From Terfezia claveryi (Eukaryota; Ascomycota; Pezizomycetes; Pezizales; Pezizaceae), in the NCBI GenBank assembly GCA_015179025.1, contig WHUX01000416.1, positions 1-30,363 on the forward strand: DNA of 30,363 nucleotides. The letters are read 5' to 3'. The notes under the pieces were generated by a model. It was not told the DNA's origin. It was given only the letters and a program-made list of their open reading frames with translations, and searched no databases. Within the stretch, counting starts at the first letter, position 1. Each line of letters begins with the position of its first letter. Of the stretch, positions 1-9,449 are shown in pieces. The translations under genes and the position numbers were made by a program.

Positions 1-421
1 TTAGATCTATAGGCCCAACTAAGTCTGTATATAATCGTTCTAATGGTTTAGATGTCCTTATCCCTTATCCGCTTTTTGCTGGTAGTTTTGTTGCTTTGCT
101 GAGCTGACATGCCTCGCAAGTAATTGTTGGTTAGATTATTTTGCCTAGTAACTAATATTCAGGGAGATTTTTTAAGGTATTGAGTGAGATATGCCCATAT
201 CATTCATGTAAGATTTTTAGTTGTTAGATAGCTGGTTGGGCAGTTTCAGTGGTTAATTGGGCAAAGGCAGCCTTTGGTGGTTAGATAGCTGATTGGGTAG
301 TTTCAGTGGTTAATTGGGTGAGGGCAGCCTTTAGTAATTAGATTACTGATTGGGTAGTTTCAGTGTTTAATTAAGTGAGGGTAGCCTTTAGTGGTTGGAT
401 AGCTAATTTCTATTATGTGAC
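1..421 (-). pseudogene. copia polyprotein: GAG pre-integrase domain and start of integrase (decayed, cut by window edge)
   Basis: Read on the minus strand, this continues the copia polyprotein from the protease at 422-805. A GAG pre-integrase motif is visible (GHISLNTLKNLP, about position 150-190). It is followed by the cysteine/lysine knot EACQLSKATKLP and the integrase-start signature LERLYTDLVGPI near 1-60. That motif order is diagnostic of Ty1/copia elements. Several stops interrupt the frame, most of them TAA where a CAA glutamine codon would fit, so it is not translatable. The rest of integrase, RT and RNase H would lie beyond base 1. Confidence 0.8.
223..410. repeat. 57-bp tandem repeat (about 3.3 units) inside the copia coding region
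   Basis: Units start at 223, 280, 337 and 394 (partial), with a spacing of exactly 57 bp. Each carries the core TTTCAGTGGTTAATTGGG with a few substitutions. Because 57 is divisible by 3, the array encodes a 19-residue repeat on the minus strand (core QLTTETTQSAI) between protease and pre-integrase. The same codon position is a TAA stop at the end of successive units. Confidence 0.85.
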
Positions 422-1459
422 TTAATCAGATATTATCCAGAGGGTGCCTTTTATGTCTCTTTTTATATTATATATTACATTTTTCCCCTTCCACAATCTG
501 GCTGATTTTCCTTGCACTTGGAGGGTATATTTATCTGGCATTCTTTCTCTACTGATAATATTGCTATATGTTGTATTATATAGGCATTCTTTATGGTATA
601 TTGTCTTTTCATTGCATTTGAGGATAAGGGTACCCATAGTGGTACAGATAGATTCAGCTCCATTATATCCTTTTACTACCAGATTAAGGTTATACTGGAT
701 ATTGGATAGTTTTTCCAATTCATTGGTTGTATAGTGGGATGCAGTAGTGTCATATTGATATGCTCCTGTTGGTCCTTCATCTGCTTTTCCTATTATTATC
801 TGCACAATAATGGCTTCTTCATCCTTCTTTCGTTTCTGGCATTTGGCAGCATTCCCTTGTTCCCTTTTCTTGGTATAGCATTTGTTTTTATTGTAATTGA
901 GACCTTACCATCCCTTACCTATGCAATAGCTGCAACATTTATTATTCAAGGCTATTTTTTGAACCAGTGGATTGCTGTTGTTTTCTTTGTGTTGGTTTTG
1001 GCCTTTTTGCCTAGCAGTAATGTATTCGTTTATTTTCCATGCAGTATCATTATAGGTTTGTTCTTTTGACCTGATATTTTCTACAGTACTTGCGTAGAAT
1101 GTAGGTAGTGACATGAGTAGAAATTCAGTTTTAACCTGCTCACATCTAGAGAAGGCCAGTAATCCTTTACCAAATCCAGTATCTTTGGTAAGGTCTGCTC
1201 GAGCGATAATGCCTGAGAAGGTATTCCAGAGTTTTTCGTATGCTGTAATGTGCTCTGAGATCGAGTGTTTTCTATCGTCATAGTGGAGATATACCAAGCT
1301 TCTTAATAAAGAATGGAATTCAGTTGCTGTTCTTCCTTCATAGGCTTGTTTGAGGGTATTCCAGGCGTCTTTGGCTTTTTCCACTGTCGCAATTCGACTA
1401 CGGACTTGGGGTTCGCTATTTTTTGGCAACGACCCTGAGGCTTCTGCAAAGCTTGACAT
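422..1459 (-). pseudogene. copia Gag (UBN2-type) and aspartic protease region
   Basis: The frame is continuous from 1459 to 422 except for a TAA at 905-907. The first part (905-1459, 184 codons) resembles copia Gag of the UBN2/retrotran_gag type, with AKDAWNTLKQAYEGRT and a zinc knuckle beginning CCSYCIGKGW. The stop falls inside that knuckle. The second part (422-805) has a protease-like DTTASHY segment and the following LWKGKNVIY/GTLW region that normally leads into pre-integrase. Gag begins only about 30 bp from the primer site and lacks the usual N-terminal Gag segment, which suggests an internal deletion. Frame and motif order support a dead copia element; the exact protease catalytic residues are uncertain. 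Confidence 0.8.
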
Positions 1460-1489
1460 TGTATATTGAAGTGGCGCTTTTGAAGCTCC

Positions 1490-1502
1490 GGGCTCATAAC
1501 CC
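1490..1502 (-). other. primer-binding site complementary to the initiator tRNA-Met anticodon stem-loop (half-tRNA type)
   Basis: The plus strand reads GGGCTCATAACCC, which is the conserved anticodon stem-loop of eukaryotic initiator tRNA-Met (CAU anticodon). The element's plus-sense RNA therefore carries the complement, GGGTTATGAGCCC. It lies between the LTR and gag. Priming by an internal iMet fragment is established for Drosophila copia and yeast Ty5. Position and 13-nt identity make this a good match; usage is inferred. Confidence 0.8.
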
Positions 1503-1740
1503 GTAAAGATTATGAGGTATTCAGGATAGGGACGTAGATATTGGGGATTGATCTGTAAGAGAGATGTATTGCTTGCTTGATCTATATCTCTGCTTTAAGG
1601 GGTTCTAGCAGTCTATATATACATATCTCCTCCGTATTCACACATGCTTGTCATATGCCTTCTTATCCACATGCCTCTATGTCCACATGTTGTTGACGTA
1701 CTCACATGGTTGCACATGTATTGGAAGAGTATTTCCTACA
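1503..1740 (-). mobile_element. 5' LTR of the copia element
   Basis: Read on the minus strand, the LTR begins with TGTAGGAAATACTC at 1740 and runs to just before the primer site. Its inner edge (about 1503-1513) is not resolved: a CTCA or TTAC end is possible. A TATATAT run at 1614-1620 fits a core promoter. The partner LTR is outside the window, so ends cannot be confirmed by comparison. Confidence 0.6.
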
Positions 1741-1805
1741 TTTCCGACGTCGGCGATTACAGGATTATACAGCCCTCGAGGACGGGAGGAGAGTGATCTA
1801 TTTTT

Positions 1806-2719
1806 TTGGACGGGGCAAGAACGGAATCACAGAGTTCCCCCGAGGGTGAAGTTGACAATTTCACCGGGGAGAATTCTCCCAGAAAGGGCCCATACCTACG
1901 TGACAACCATCGGCTCTTGGCGCCGGGGATTCTGAAGCCCACAGTAAAAATGAACAGATTCAAATCACACAACGGTTGTAGTCTGGCTAGCACCAACGGT
2001 TGCTATAATGCCACGGTCGAAAGAGCAAAGGCAGAGGAAAAGGCGGTCGCCAGATCCAAATACCAAGCCTACAAAATGCTCCACCGACACATAAGACACC
2101 GGAGCCAACACAATTACCGGGACACCAGCCAGCACACAGTATCAAAAATAAGAATGACTCCAACGTTTTTTGAAGGAGTGCGCTCCTTCAGCGACATGAG
2201 AAGAGAATTGGAAGAGATAGCGGAGAGTTTAGAGGATGGAGAGGAAGATGAAGGGGTGGAGAGGGCTTGGGAATCTACAGATTCCGAGGAAGAGGGGAGA
2301 ACGCTTGAGGAAGTGAAAAAGCAATTGGATGAGAAGACGAAAAGGATGACAAGAGAAGAGTGGGAAGAAGTCGGGATATTCCTACTACAAGAGGTCCAAC
2401 CAATGTTAGGACTCGCAGGACCGGTAGAGATACAGAGGGTAATAGAGGGGATCTTAGAAGAGGAAGATGATGAGGAACATAGAGCAGCTTAGTTATTTCC
2501 AGTCAGCTCGATGAATTTAGGAACAAGCGGGATGAACTAAGAGAGGAGGTTGACAGGTTAAAGGAGGAGAGGGAGAAGTTGAACGGAAAAGAGGTGTTAT
2601 TGAAGGAAAAATTACGGGTCTCGGAGGAGACTGTGAAGATGTTCCTTAGGCAAGAGACCCAACGGAAGGATGAAAATACAGGGGACTACAATATTCCTTT
2701 CCGCACACGACGTTGTGAA
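1806..2719 (+). pseudogene. acidic coiled-coil gag-like relic, probably the 5' part of a Ty3/gypsy element
   Basis: The first frame (1806-2492, 228 codons) is rich in Glu/Asp/Arg, with stretches such as EEWEEVGIFLLQEV and a run of acidic residues. After a frameshift near 2485 a second frame (about 2501-2719) continues as a long Lys/Glu heptad-like coiled coil (QLDEFRNKRDELREEV, VDRLKEEREKL). No enzyme motif is present. A primer-site-like TTGGCGCCGGGGATTC sits at 1919. In composition it resembles the missing N-terminal part of the gypsy Gag at 17591, but homology was not demonstrated. It could also be a host coiled-coil gene relic. Confidence 0.4.
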
Positions 2720-2724
2720 TCATC

Positions 2725-3693
2725 ATGACATCAAACCGCTCATACTTCAGGAATGTTCACTTCTACGACGCTAGCAAGCCTGAGAATGCTCTTGGTGGAC
2801 TAGTGCAGAATGGATCTGTTACGGAGGCAAATTTCCTCACATGCTAGGCATCGTTCTGGCAACCGAGGCACCGATCCGGGTTCAACATAGAGCCTCAGGT
2901 TATGTTTTAGCGATGCGTGACAGTCGTCTCGACGTTGGGATATATGATGTGTATTGTGACTATATCTCATTCATAGTGCCAGAGTCTGTGGTTAACTAAG
3001 GTATAACTAGGTACCATTCAATTTAACAATGAGCCATTGGTGTCGCGCATTATTTCATTCAATTTATCAGGCCGTGATGATGCGTTTCGTAATGGGATCC
3101 GCAACCGGGATGGCAAATGAGTTCTCTCAGGTATGGTTAATGAACTGGCACCTTATTTTTGGGCAAGCTTTGAGGTGGCCCATATTTTTCCTTTGGAAGC
3201 GGAGAATCTATGGATAGAGTGGGGGTATGGGTGTTGGGTTACAAACTTGGATGATGCAAACGGTGTCTCCAAAATCAACTCGTGTCAGAATGGGTTCCTA
3301 TTGGAGGCCGGTATTCATCGGTTATTTGATCAATATTTGGTCTCGATCAATCCAGATGTAAGTTTGTATGGTATCTAGATATTATTTATGAGCTGACCGT
3401 TATATAAGGATGGTTATAAGGTTGTGATGTTTACGAAGAATATGTATGGAATTGAAGGAAGGACGTTGGAGATTGTTCGTCGAGATCCGGCGGATCCTAA
3501 TAGAGTGTCGGATGAATTATTACGGTGGCACTTTCAGCAGAGTGTACTTGCCAACATGAAAGGTGCGGGTGAACCAGTATTCGAGCATGATTTCCCACCG
3601 GGAACGGATATGGTGAAGGAAATTAGCGAAGGACCTCATGCAAAGGAGAGATTTGAGCTGGAAATGGCAGCGAGATTACGTGGAGTTTATTAA
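2725..3693 (+). pseudogene. HNH_2-family nuclease pseudogene
   Basis: An ATG at 2725 opens a frame with YFRNVHFYDASKPENALGGL. It loses one base near 2835-2841, after which homologous-looking sequence resumes in the next frame (ATEAPIRVQHRASGY). From about 3025 a conserved block follows: SGRDDAFRNGIRNRDGK, then a TGA at 3118-3120, then the HNH core AHIFPLEAENLW, NSCQNGFLLEAGIHRLFDQY. The two His and central Asn of the family are visible. A 51-bp intron at 3358-3408 (GTAAGT, CTGAC branch-like, AG) joins to GYKVVM and a conserved C-terminus ending at 3693. Another intron near 2970-3024 is likely but not resolved. The family is widespread in ascomycetes and its cellular role is largely unknown. 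One frameshift plus one nonsense codon mark a recent pseudogene; sequencing error could explain one of them. Confidence 0.8.
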
Positions 3694-3707
3694 GTGTATT
3701 TTTATTT

Positions 3708-4628
3708 TTAATATAAATCGGTGATTGTCATATCGCAGAAAGTATCCAAAATCTCGCTAGACTGGGTGATGTGTGCTGCTGAAGGAGTACTGTTCCTTAA
3801 GGCATCTTGCTTCTTAGTCCTGCAATCCTTTTCTTTATGGGATGTTCCAGACCATCCTTTGCTTTTGCAATATTGACACTTCACTAGTAGATTGGTAACT
3901 GCAAAGGCTGAGGCAGGTTCTTGAGGTGTATCTCTTCTTGGGCGAGCTTTAAGTTGATCTGATAGCTCACAAAGTCGGAGTGCGACATCAGCATAAGAGG
4001 GAGTAGCAGTTCCTCCCGTCAAATTCATGATGAGACTCTGGTATACTGAAATATAAGGGAGTGTGGATAATAGCATGGTTGCTTTCCATCCATCATAGCT
4101 AACGAAGCTCTTGATGGTGCCAGCAAGACTGGAGGTATTGGAAGGAACAGTGGCCACATTAGCCAATAGGAGGTTCCATTTATTTTCGAACTTTATGATG
4201 TGTTGAGTCAAAGTATCCTTTCAATCATCAAAACGAAGATTAGTGATTGCAAGGAGCAGCGCGGACATGTGTGTGCGAGTGTGGCCTTCATAGTGCGATT
4301 ACAGGGTTCCCCAAGTATTGAGTGCATTAGGGGAGATACGAATGAGTGACAATGGTTCTGAATCGCAATTCGCCATAATAGTATCTAGAGCTTTGTCGGA
4401 GAGCTGTTGATACATCTTTGTTGGTGGTTTGGGGGCTATACCCTCGACAGGGTCTACAGCCTTATCGAGATCAGCAAGTCGAAGAAGCATTGTTACTTCC
4501 ATGGACCATGAGCTATAATTGTTCTCATCCTTGAGGTTCTCGGTGGCCTTCGGTGGCTTGAATGGGGTATGCGAGGTATTGGCGGGTGCCATATGAGAAG
4601 TATTGGCCGATGCCATTTCGGATGTCAT
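3708..4628 (-). pseudogene. Gag of a second Ty1/copia family, 3'-truncated
   Basis: The ATG at 4628 starts a Gag frame with NLKDENNYSSWSMEVTMLL, the typical copia Gag N-terminal segment. The same frame continues across two stop codons (TAA near 4299, TGA near 4220) into LTQHIIKFENKWN and the zinc knuckle CQYCKSKGWSGTSHKEKDC, in which Cys, Cys, His and Cys are all present. The element stops abruptly at about 3708, 15 bp past the stop codon of the HNH pseudogene, so protease, integrase and RT are missing. The primer site and LTR lie directly upstream. Confidence 0.85.
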
Positions 4629-4671
4629 TGCTGAACTTCTAAATAATATTGATTGATCGATAACGATGTGT

Positions 4672-4679
4672 TGCTACCA
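4672..4679 (-). other. copia primer-binding site, 3' end of initiator tRNA-Met type
   Basis: On the minus strand TGGTAGCA directly follows the LTR end (CTTACA|TGGTAGCA). TGGTAGCA is the complement of a tRNA 3' end TGCTACCA, as in initiator tRNA-Met. The match is short (8 nt), but its position is exactly where a primer site belongs. Confidence 0.65.
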
Positions 4680-4960
4680 TGTAAGAAATCACGCAGTGAT
4701 CGCACTGCGGTATAGAGAGGAGCAGAGATATATTCGATGATGATGATAATGATACCCCTATGAAGAGCAGAAAAACATCATCTTAAATATACAAGCAACA
4801 GCACTAAGCATGACAAATAACTTCAAGCACAACATATGGCAACATCAGCACTTTTGCCCAATAATGAGACTACTAGTACATGTACTATCTGTCGTATCTC
4901 CGCCTACATGAGACTACGATCCATCGTATCCCCGCCCAGCTAGCCATACCCTCTGTTACA
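4680..4960 (-). mobile_element. 5' LTR of the second copia element (281 bp)
   Basis: The segment begins TGTAAGAAAT and ends CTCTGTTACA on the plus strand, giving perfect 5-bp inverted ends TGTAA/TTACA. The inner end abuts the primer site and the gag start lies 44 bp further in. The outer end interrupts a coding-like relic at 4961. No second LTR was found, consistent with truncation at 3708. Confidence 0.85.
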
Positions 4961-5285
4961 ACCTGGTTGGTGCACCGATAAAATCGCACCATTCGAGAGC
5001 CTTCACATCGCTGGGAATTGATGTCCATTGAAACCCGAACGCTGCCTCTATGGCGTCCCACATCTCAGTGGGAGCAAACAGCGGAAAATCGAGGTCTCAA
5101 CCCCTCCTAGATGAGGGCGCCCCTGAGACAATGCGCCCAGTGAACATATCAATTGGCAGGTGCCATTGACCACCTGGGCAATTTGGAAGGCCATGGGGGC
5201 CACGTTTGCTTCTTTGGGCCAAGTTTTGGCTCAACGAGAGGTCGTGGAGGTACGTATTTTAATCCTTCAGGAAAAGCATTGCTTT
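4961..5285 (-). pseudogene. unidentified coding relic cut by the copia LTR
   Basis: Minus-strand translation gives protein-like sequence in one frame interrupted by a single TGA near 5100: QWHLPIDMFTGRIVSGAP, then DLDFPLFAPTEMWDAIEAAF and SDVKALEWCDFIGAPTR up to the LTR boundary. A second frame at about 5210-5285 begins NAFPEGLKYVPPRPLVEP, and NAFPEG also occurs in exon 2 of the CR gene at 7249-7326. The protein is not recognised. The similarity could mean a broken relative of that gene, but only six residues support it. Confidence 0.4.
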
Positions 5286-5427
5286 TATTTTTTTCCCTTT
5301 TGTACTGTGAATTCGGGTAAAAAAGAGATTACTACCTGCTTGACTTCACTAAAGTACAGTACCTAACCATTTGAAAAATATAACCCCCCATAATGCTCTC
5401 GTAATAAAAAAGAAAAAAAAAGAATTA

Positions 5428-7770
5428 TCAAAAAGTCGTATAATCCAATCTCAACGCCCACTGTTCCACATCATTTATCCATTTGGGGATTTTTTGATGC
5501 TTTTGTCCTTGCAAATTGAGGTAATTTTGTGGGTTGATAAAATTAGGATATGCATCGTTGGGAATAACAAAGTATAAACGAACTTTCTTTGTCAACTTGG
5601 CTTTGATATTCTCTAAACTATTCACCTTTATACCATGCTGTTTTCCAACCGTCATTTGAAATAACTCATCGTAATCTCCGTGGCCAATGTGAAGTGCATC
5701 AATAGACTCAAATGTTTTGCTGTGTGGTCTGCAATAAAAGGCAGGCTTAATCTCGCCAATCGTGCGGAAGATCTGCAGTGTAGTCGCAGGAAGCGGCAAT
5801 TTCTCCTTGATCGGATGCCCCAGGCGTCGAATCTAACAGCACATCAATATGAAATCCGTAATACTATGAACCAAGTAATACAAACCTCAAACAACCCCCC
5901 CTCCTAAGTATACGATGTGCCACAGCCTCGAAGATAAATCCCCTCATTGACGAAAGTTCGTTATTCTGTTCGGTCTCCCTGATATACTTAATGATATCTT
6001 CTTTCTTACCCTTTTCATAGGTTGAGATGATTATGTTTTCGACATAAAGAGAAGCGAATCTGACTCGGCGGTCCGCATAAAGTCCCTCGCACGTTACACT
6101 CATATGTAACACAGTCCCGCTGACAGCTGTAGAATTATAGCGCAATGTCCCAATGAACCTCATGCACTTATCAATATCCACGGTCAAGCAGATATCTTCC
6201 AAGTCTTGCTGATATATGCTGTCTGTTCTCTCCAAGACTGATCGTGGGACTCCGCCCCATTTGTCAAAATATTTCTGAAGGTCTGCTTGAGTGACTGAAG
6301 AAAATCGCAACCTCCGTAGCTCTTCCAACTCCACATGATCCCAAGTGGGCATACCCAACATCTTGACACTAGGTTTCTTTGCCAACTCCTTGTAGCGTGC
6401 CGCTTGTGGAGAGGTCACTAGCACAAAGGGCCTGAACTGACCCGCTGTGGGCTGTATAGCATCTGCAATGTAAAACGCTCCATCCATGAAGTAGTTTATA
6501 TAATCCCCCTCGCCATGCTGTTCTATGGAAATGATGCTATAGCCAGATAGCCGATATTGGATGCCACCATCTGCAAGGAAAATTACTCGTAGAGAGTCGT
6601 TTTCCCACTCGATGTTACTATGTGGAAATTCGTGTGCGTAACGACATATGAGATAAATTCCGAAGAACGATTTTCCAATGCCCGGTGTACCGTTTATGAT
6701 ATGTGAGCCCGTGATTGCAGTGCGTACGGGTACAGAGTCAGCGATATTGGAGTCAGCGGTATTGGAGTCAGTGGTATTGGAGTCAGCATGACTGAAATAT
6801 CCAGTATTGCAAAACTGGTTCCAGATAATCTTATTATAGAGGTACTTGTAAGAATCCCTCACCAATATCACCGACCCAAAATCATCACAACCCAATATGT
6901 TCACAGGGAATGTGATTATACTAGTATCTCCAAACCTAAGGTCGCGCACAGATTGCCACCACCTCCAGCAAAGGTAAGCTCTATTATCCTTGTTTAGGTG
7001 TGGAATTTTGCATGGACGTTCCGTGCCTTGAAAAAAAAAAAATTATTAGCATAAGAAATTGATTGTATGGTAAATGAGAGTTTAAATAATTGAAGGAAGA
7101 GATTAGCATAAACATTCTGACGTCAGTATGAAGAGATCCTAGATAATGGCAAATAAAAAAGAAAAAAAAGGCGAGCTGGAGGTGATATTGATATTATAGC
7201 ATGAAATCCTCAAGTATTGTAGTTAGAAACAAAGTAAGTGTTGCTTACCGGTGGCAGGTGTACCTTGTGGTTTGAATCCTTCGGGAAAGGCATTAAATGC
7301 AGTTCGCTTACTAACAAGGAGAGAGGCTATGAAGATGTCAGTAATCTGTAGATATGCAAAGGTAGTTGGAAAATAAACTAGGCTGGGGAACCCCTAAGAT
7401 ACAGATTATAATATGTATGGTTCTGTTGGGAGTGAGTCTGACTTAAAAGGAATGAGTGTTACTTACGAGGACGCTGGATTACGATGTGGATTGTGTCTTC
7501 CGGAAGCTCTTTGGGGAATATTTTGGAAATCCTTCTTGACCCCGGAAGCACATCATTATCCTGAAAAACGAACTCACTCCTCGCTTTCTTGGTGTCTGGA
7601 ATATTGGCAATGCAAAGTTCGAGCTGACTTGCGATGGCGCTACCCTGAAGGCTGGGGTCTTGGACAAGAATGACCCTGAGGTCTCCGATGGTTTCGTCCC
7701 GGTCAATCATGACGGGAAAGGAACTTTGGGTCCCATGCACCCAACAAAATAGCTTAATAAAGTTGGGCAT
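5428..7770 (-). CDS. Crinkler-RHS (CR/CRN) effector-like protein: ubiquitin-like header, P-loop NTPase, REase-fold domain
   Basis: Four exons with matching phases: 7770-7467, 7326-7249, 7026-5882 and 5832-5428. They give 1932 nt, 643 aa plus stop, with no internal stop. Introns are 140, 222 and 49 bp, with donors GTAAGT, GTAAGC and GTATTA and an acceptor after a long T tract at 7027-7040. Exon 1 matches the CR N-terminal ubiquitin-like header (IKLFCWVHG, DETIGDLR, ending DTIHIVIQRP). Exon 3 carries Walker A GTPGIGKS at about residues 240-247 and the family segment MPTWDHVELEELRRL. The exon 3-4 boundary has FEAVAHRILRRGG, followed by SIDAL (Asp near 554) and QMTVGKQHG (about 568-574), as expected for an RHS-type REase fold in which Q-x-T replaces E-x-K. 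The CR class was described by comparative genomics as NTPase-nuclease effectors or intragenomic-conflict proteins. Nuclear action and toxicity are inferred from the family. An alternative exon 3 start at 6978 keeps the same phase. Confidence 0.85.
6736..6790. repeat. 15-bp in-frame minisatellite in the CR gene
   Basis: Three full units and one partial of AGTCAGCGATATTGG-type sequence start at 6736, 6751, 6766 and 6781. On the minus strand they encode a repeated A/T-D-S-N-x pentapeptide just before the Walker A region (about residues 208-225). Length change here would keep the reading frame, so the linker can vary between alleles. Confidence 0.9.
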
Positions 7771-8200
7771 CGGATCAGAGAGCAGCTACTAGAGTTTTGA
7801 TGAAGGTGCGGCTGACTCAGTCGTGTCGTTGGAGGGGTGGGGGAGGTTTTGTCGTGAGAGAGGTGTCGGAGGTTTTGTTGTGAGAGAGGTGTCGGAGGTT
7901 TTGTCGTGGGAGAGGTGGGGGAAGGTTTTGTCGTGAGAGAGGTGGAGGGAGGTTTTGTCGAAAGATGTGGTTAAAACTAGGGTGGTCGATCAAGGTTCTG
8001 CCAAGGAGTAAACGTTAGTATTGCCACTGGAAATTGTGAGACTTATACCACACTCTCTACTAAGCGTGACTCTATGCAAATACCCCTTCTTTATGTAGCT
8101 CAGCCAACGCGCTCTGTCAGCGCGACTCAACTCGGCTTCGCTCCCGATCTGGGGCATAAGAAGTAAGCATCACGTATATCCGAATCTCTAGCTCTTGCTA
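7771..8200. promoter_or_regulatory. upstream region of the CR gene, with a 26-27-bp minisatellite
   Basis: No coding sequence is seen. The region between the CR start codon and the 17-bp array must hold the promoter and 5' UTR, but no convincing TATA box stands out. The main structure is the tandem repeat at 7832-7965, listed separately. Confidence 0.4.
7832..7965. repeat. 26-27-bp G-rich minisatellite, five units
   Basis: AGGTTTTGTCGTGAGAGAGG-like units recur at about 7844, 7870, 7896, 7923 and 7950. The array is strongly strand-asymmetric (G and T on the plus strand) and begins about 62 bp upstream of the CR start codon, so it may lie in its 5' UTR or promoter. Confidence 0.85.
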
Positions 8201-8902
8201 ATATGCCAGCGACCTCTGCGACCTCAATATGCCAGCGACCTCAATATGCCAGCGACCTCAATATGCCAGCGACCTCAATATGCCAGCGACCTCAATATGC
8301 CAGCGACCTCAATATGCCACCGACCTCAATATGCCACCGACCTCAATATGCCAGCGACCTCAATATGCCACCGACCTCAATATGCCAGCGACCTCAATAT
8401 GCCAGCGACCTCAATATGCCAGCAACCTCAATATACCAGCGACCTCAATATACCACCGACCTCAATATGCCAGCAACCTCCGTATGCCAGCAACCCCCAT
8501 ATGCCAGCGACCTCAATATACCACCGACCTCAATATGCCAGCGACCTCAATATGCTAGCGACCTCAATATGCCAGCGACCTCAATATGCCAGCGACCTCA
8601 ATATACCACCGACCTCAATATGCCAGCGACCTCAATATGCCAGCGACCTCAATATGCCAGCGACCTCAATATGCTAGCGACCTCAATATGCCAGCGACCT
8701 CAATATGCCAGCGACCTCAATATGCCAGCGACCTCAATATGCCAGCAACCTCAATATACCACCGACCTCAATATGCCAGCGACCTCAATATGCCAGTAAC
8801 CTCAATATGCCAGCGACCTCAATATGCCAGCAACCTCAATATGCCAGCAACCTCAATATGCTAGCGACCTCAATATGCCAGTGACCCCCATATACCACCG
8901 AC
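8201..8902. repeat. 17-bp minisatellite, about 41 units
   Basis: The consensus unit is CCTCAATATGCCAGCGA, repeated about 41 times with almost no length change. Variant units differ at a few sites: GCCAGC/GCCACC/ACCACC/GCTAGC and GAC/AAC. Units 17-18 and 40-41 use altered spacers (CCGT, CCCCCAT). Because 17 is not a multiple of 3, all three frames stay open over long stretches; these open frames are a by-product of the array, not genes. Confidence 0.97.
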
Positions 8903-9449
8903 CTCTGCAGGCTACCAATCTCCGCAGGTCACTGACCTCCCTTGGCCATTAATCACCACAGGCCACTGATCTCTTCAGGCCACCGACCTCAGCAGTTATC
9001 CCCATATGGCAGCAACTTTAATTAAACACTGCCAGCCAGTTCAGGTAATTCAGGCGGCTTTCATTGTTTATGTTCCAGGCTCAAACTTGCTTTCTAACTG
9101 TAGATGTATTGTACTTAATTTCTTTGGTTTCAGACTCATTTCATTTCTTATTTTAACTACTTCATTTCTTCTCGCCTTTGTTTTCCCTTATTCTGATTCT
9201 CTACTTCTCTACTTCCGCTGTCCTCTGCTACTTCCGCTGTCTTCCGCTACTTCCGCTGTCTTCCGCTACTTCCGCTGTCTTCCGCTACTTCTGCAACCTT
9301 CCTCTGTTCCTGCAATTTTTATTTATCCTTTGTCAACTACTGTGATCTTGCCTACCGCTATTATTGCTTGAGTTTATTTGCATAGGTTAGTTCTTCATAT
9401 AAGAAGTTTTTCAATTATAATTTAACCGTAATATGTATAGTAATTTGCA
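8903..9449. repeat. array decay zone and 19-bp pyrimidine-rich repeat; no gene supported
   Basis: From 8903 to about 9010 degenerate copies of the neighbouring array persist (ACCTC/CAGGCCACTGA-like). At 9212-9287 there are four units of a 19-bp CTTCCGCTGTCTTCCGCTA-type repeat. The 121-codon plus-strand frame across 9006-9371 is hydrophobic and low-complexity and looks fortuitous. The remaining bases are AT-rich and may be the upstream part of the MULE at 9450. Confidence 0.7.

Noticed and set aside
444..1069. Plus-strand ORFs with hydrophobic stretches (membrane protein?)
   Set aside because: Antisense of copia gag and protease, which has matching domain order on the minus strand.
1480..1515. 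tRNA gene at GGGCTCATAACCC
   Set aside because: Only the anticodon stem-loop is present; no D arm, T arm or acceptor stem. It is a retroelement primer site.
8195..8864. Four long overlapping ORFs (92-198 codons) in the 17-bp array
   Set aside because: They are the same repeat read in three phases with no start context or domain; a by-product of a stop-free unit.
8201..8902. CRISPR-like array
   Set aside because: Contiguous 17-bp units without unique spacers, in a eukaryotic genome context.
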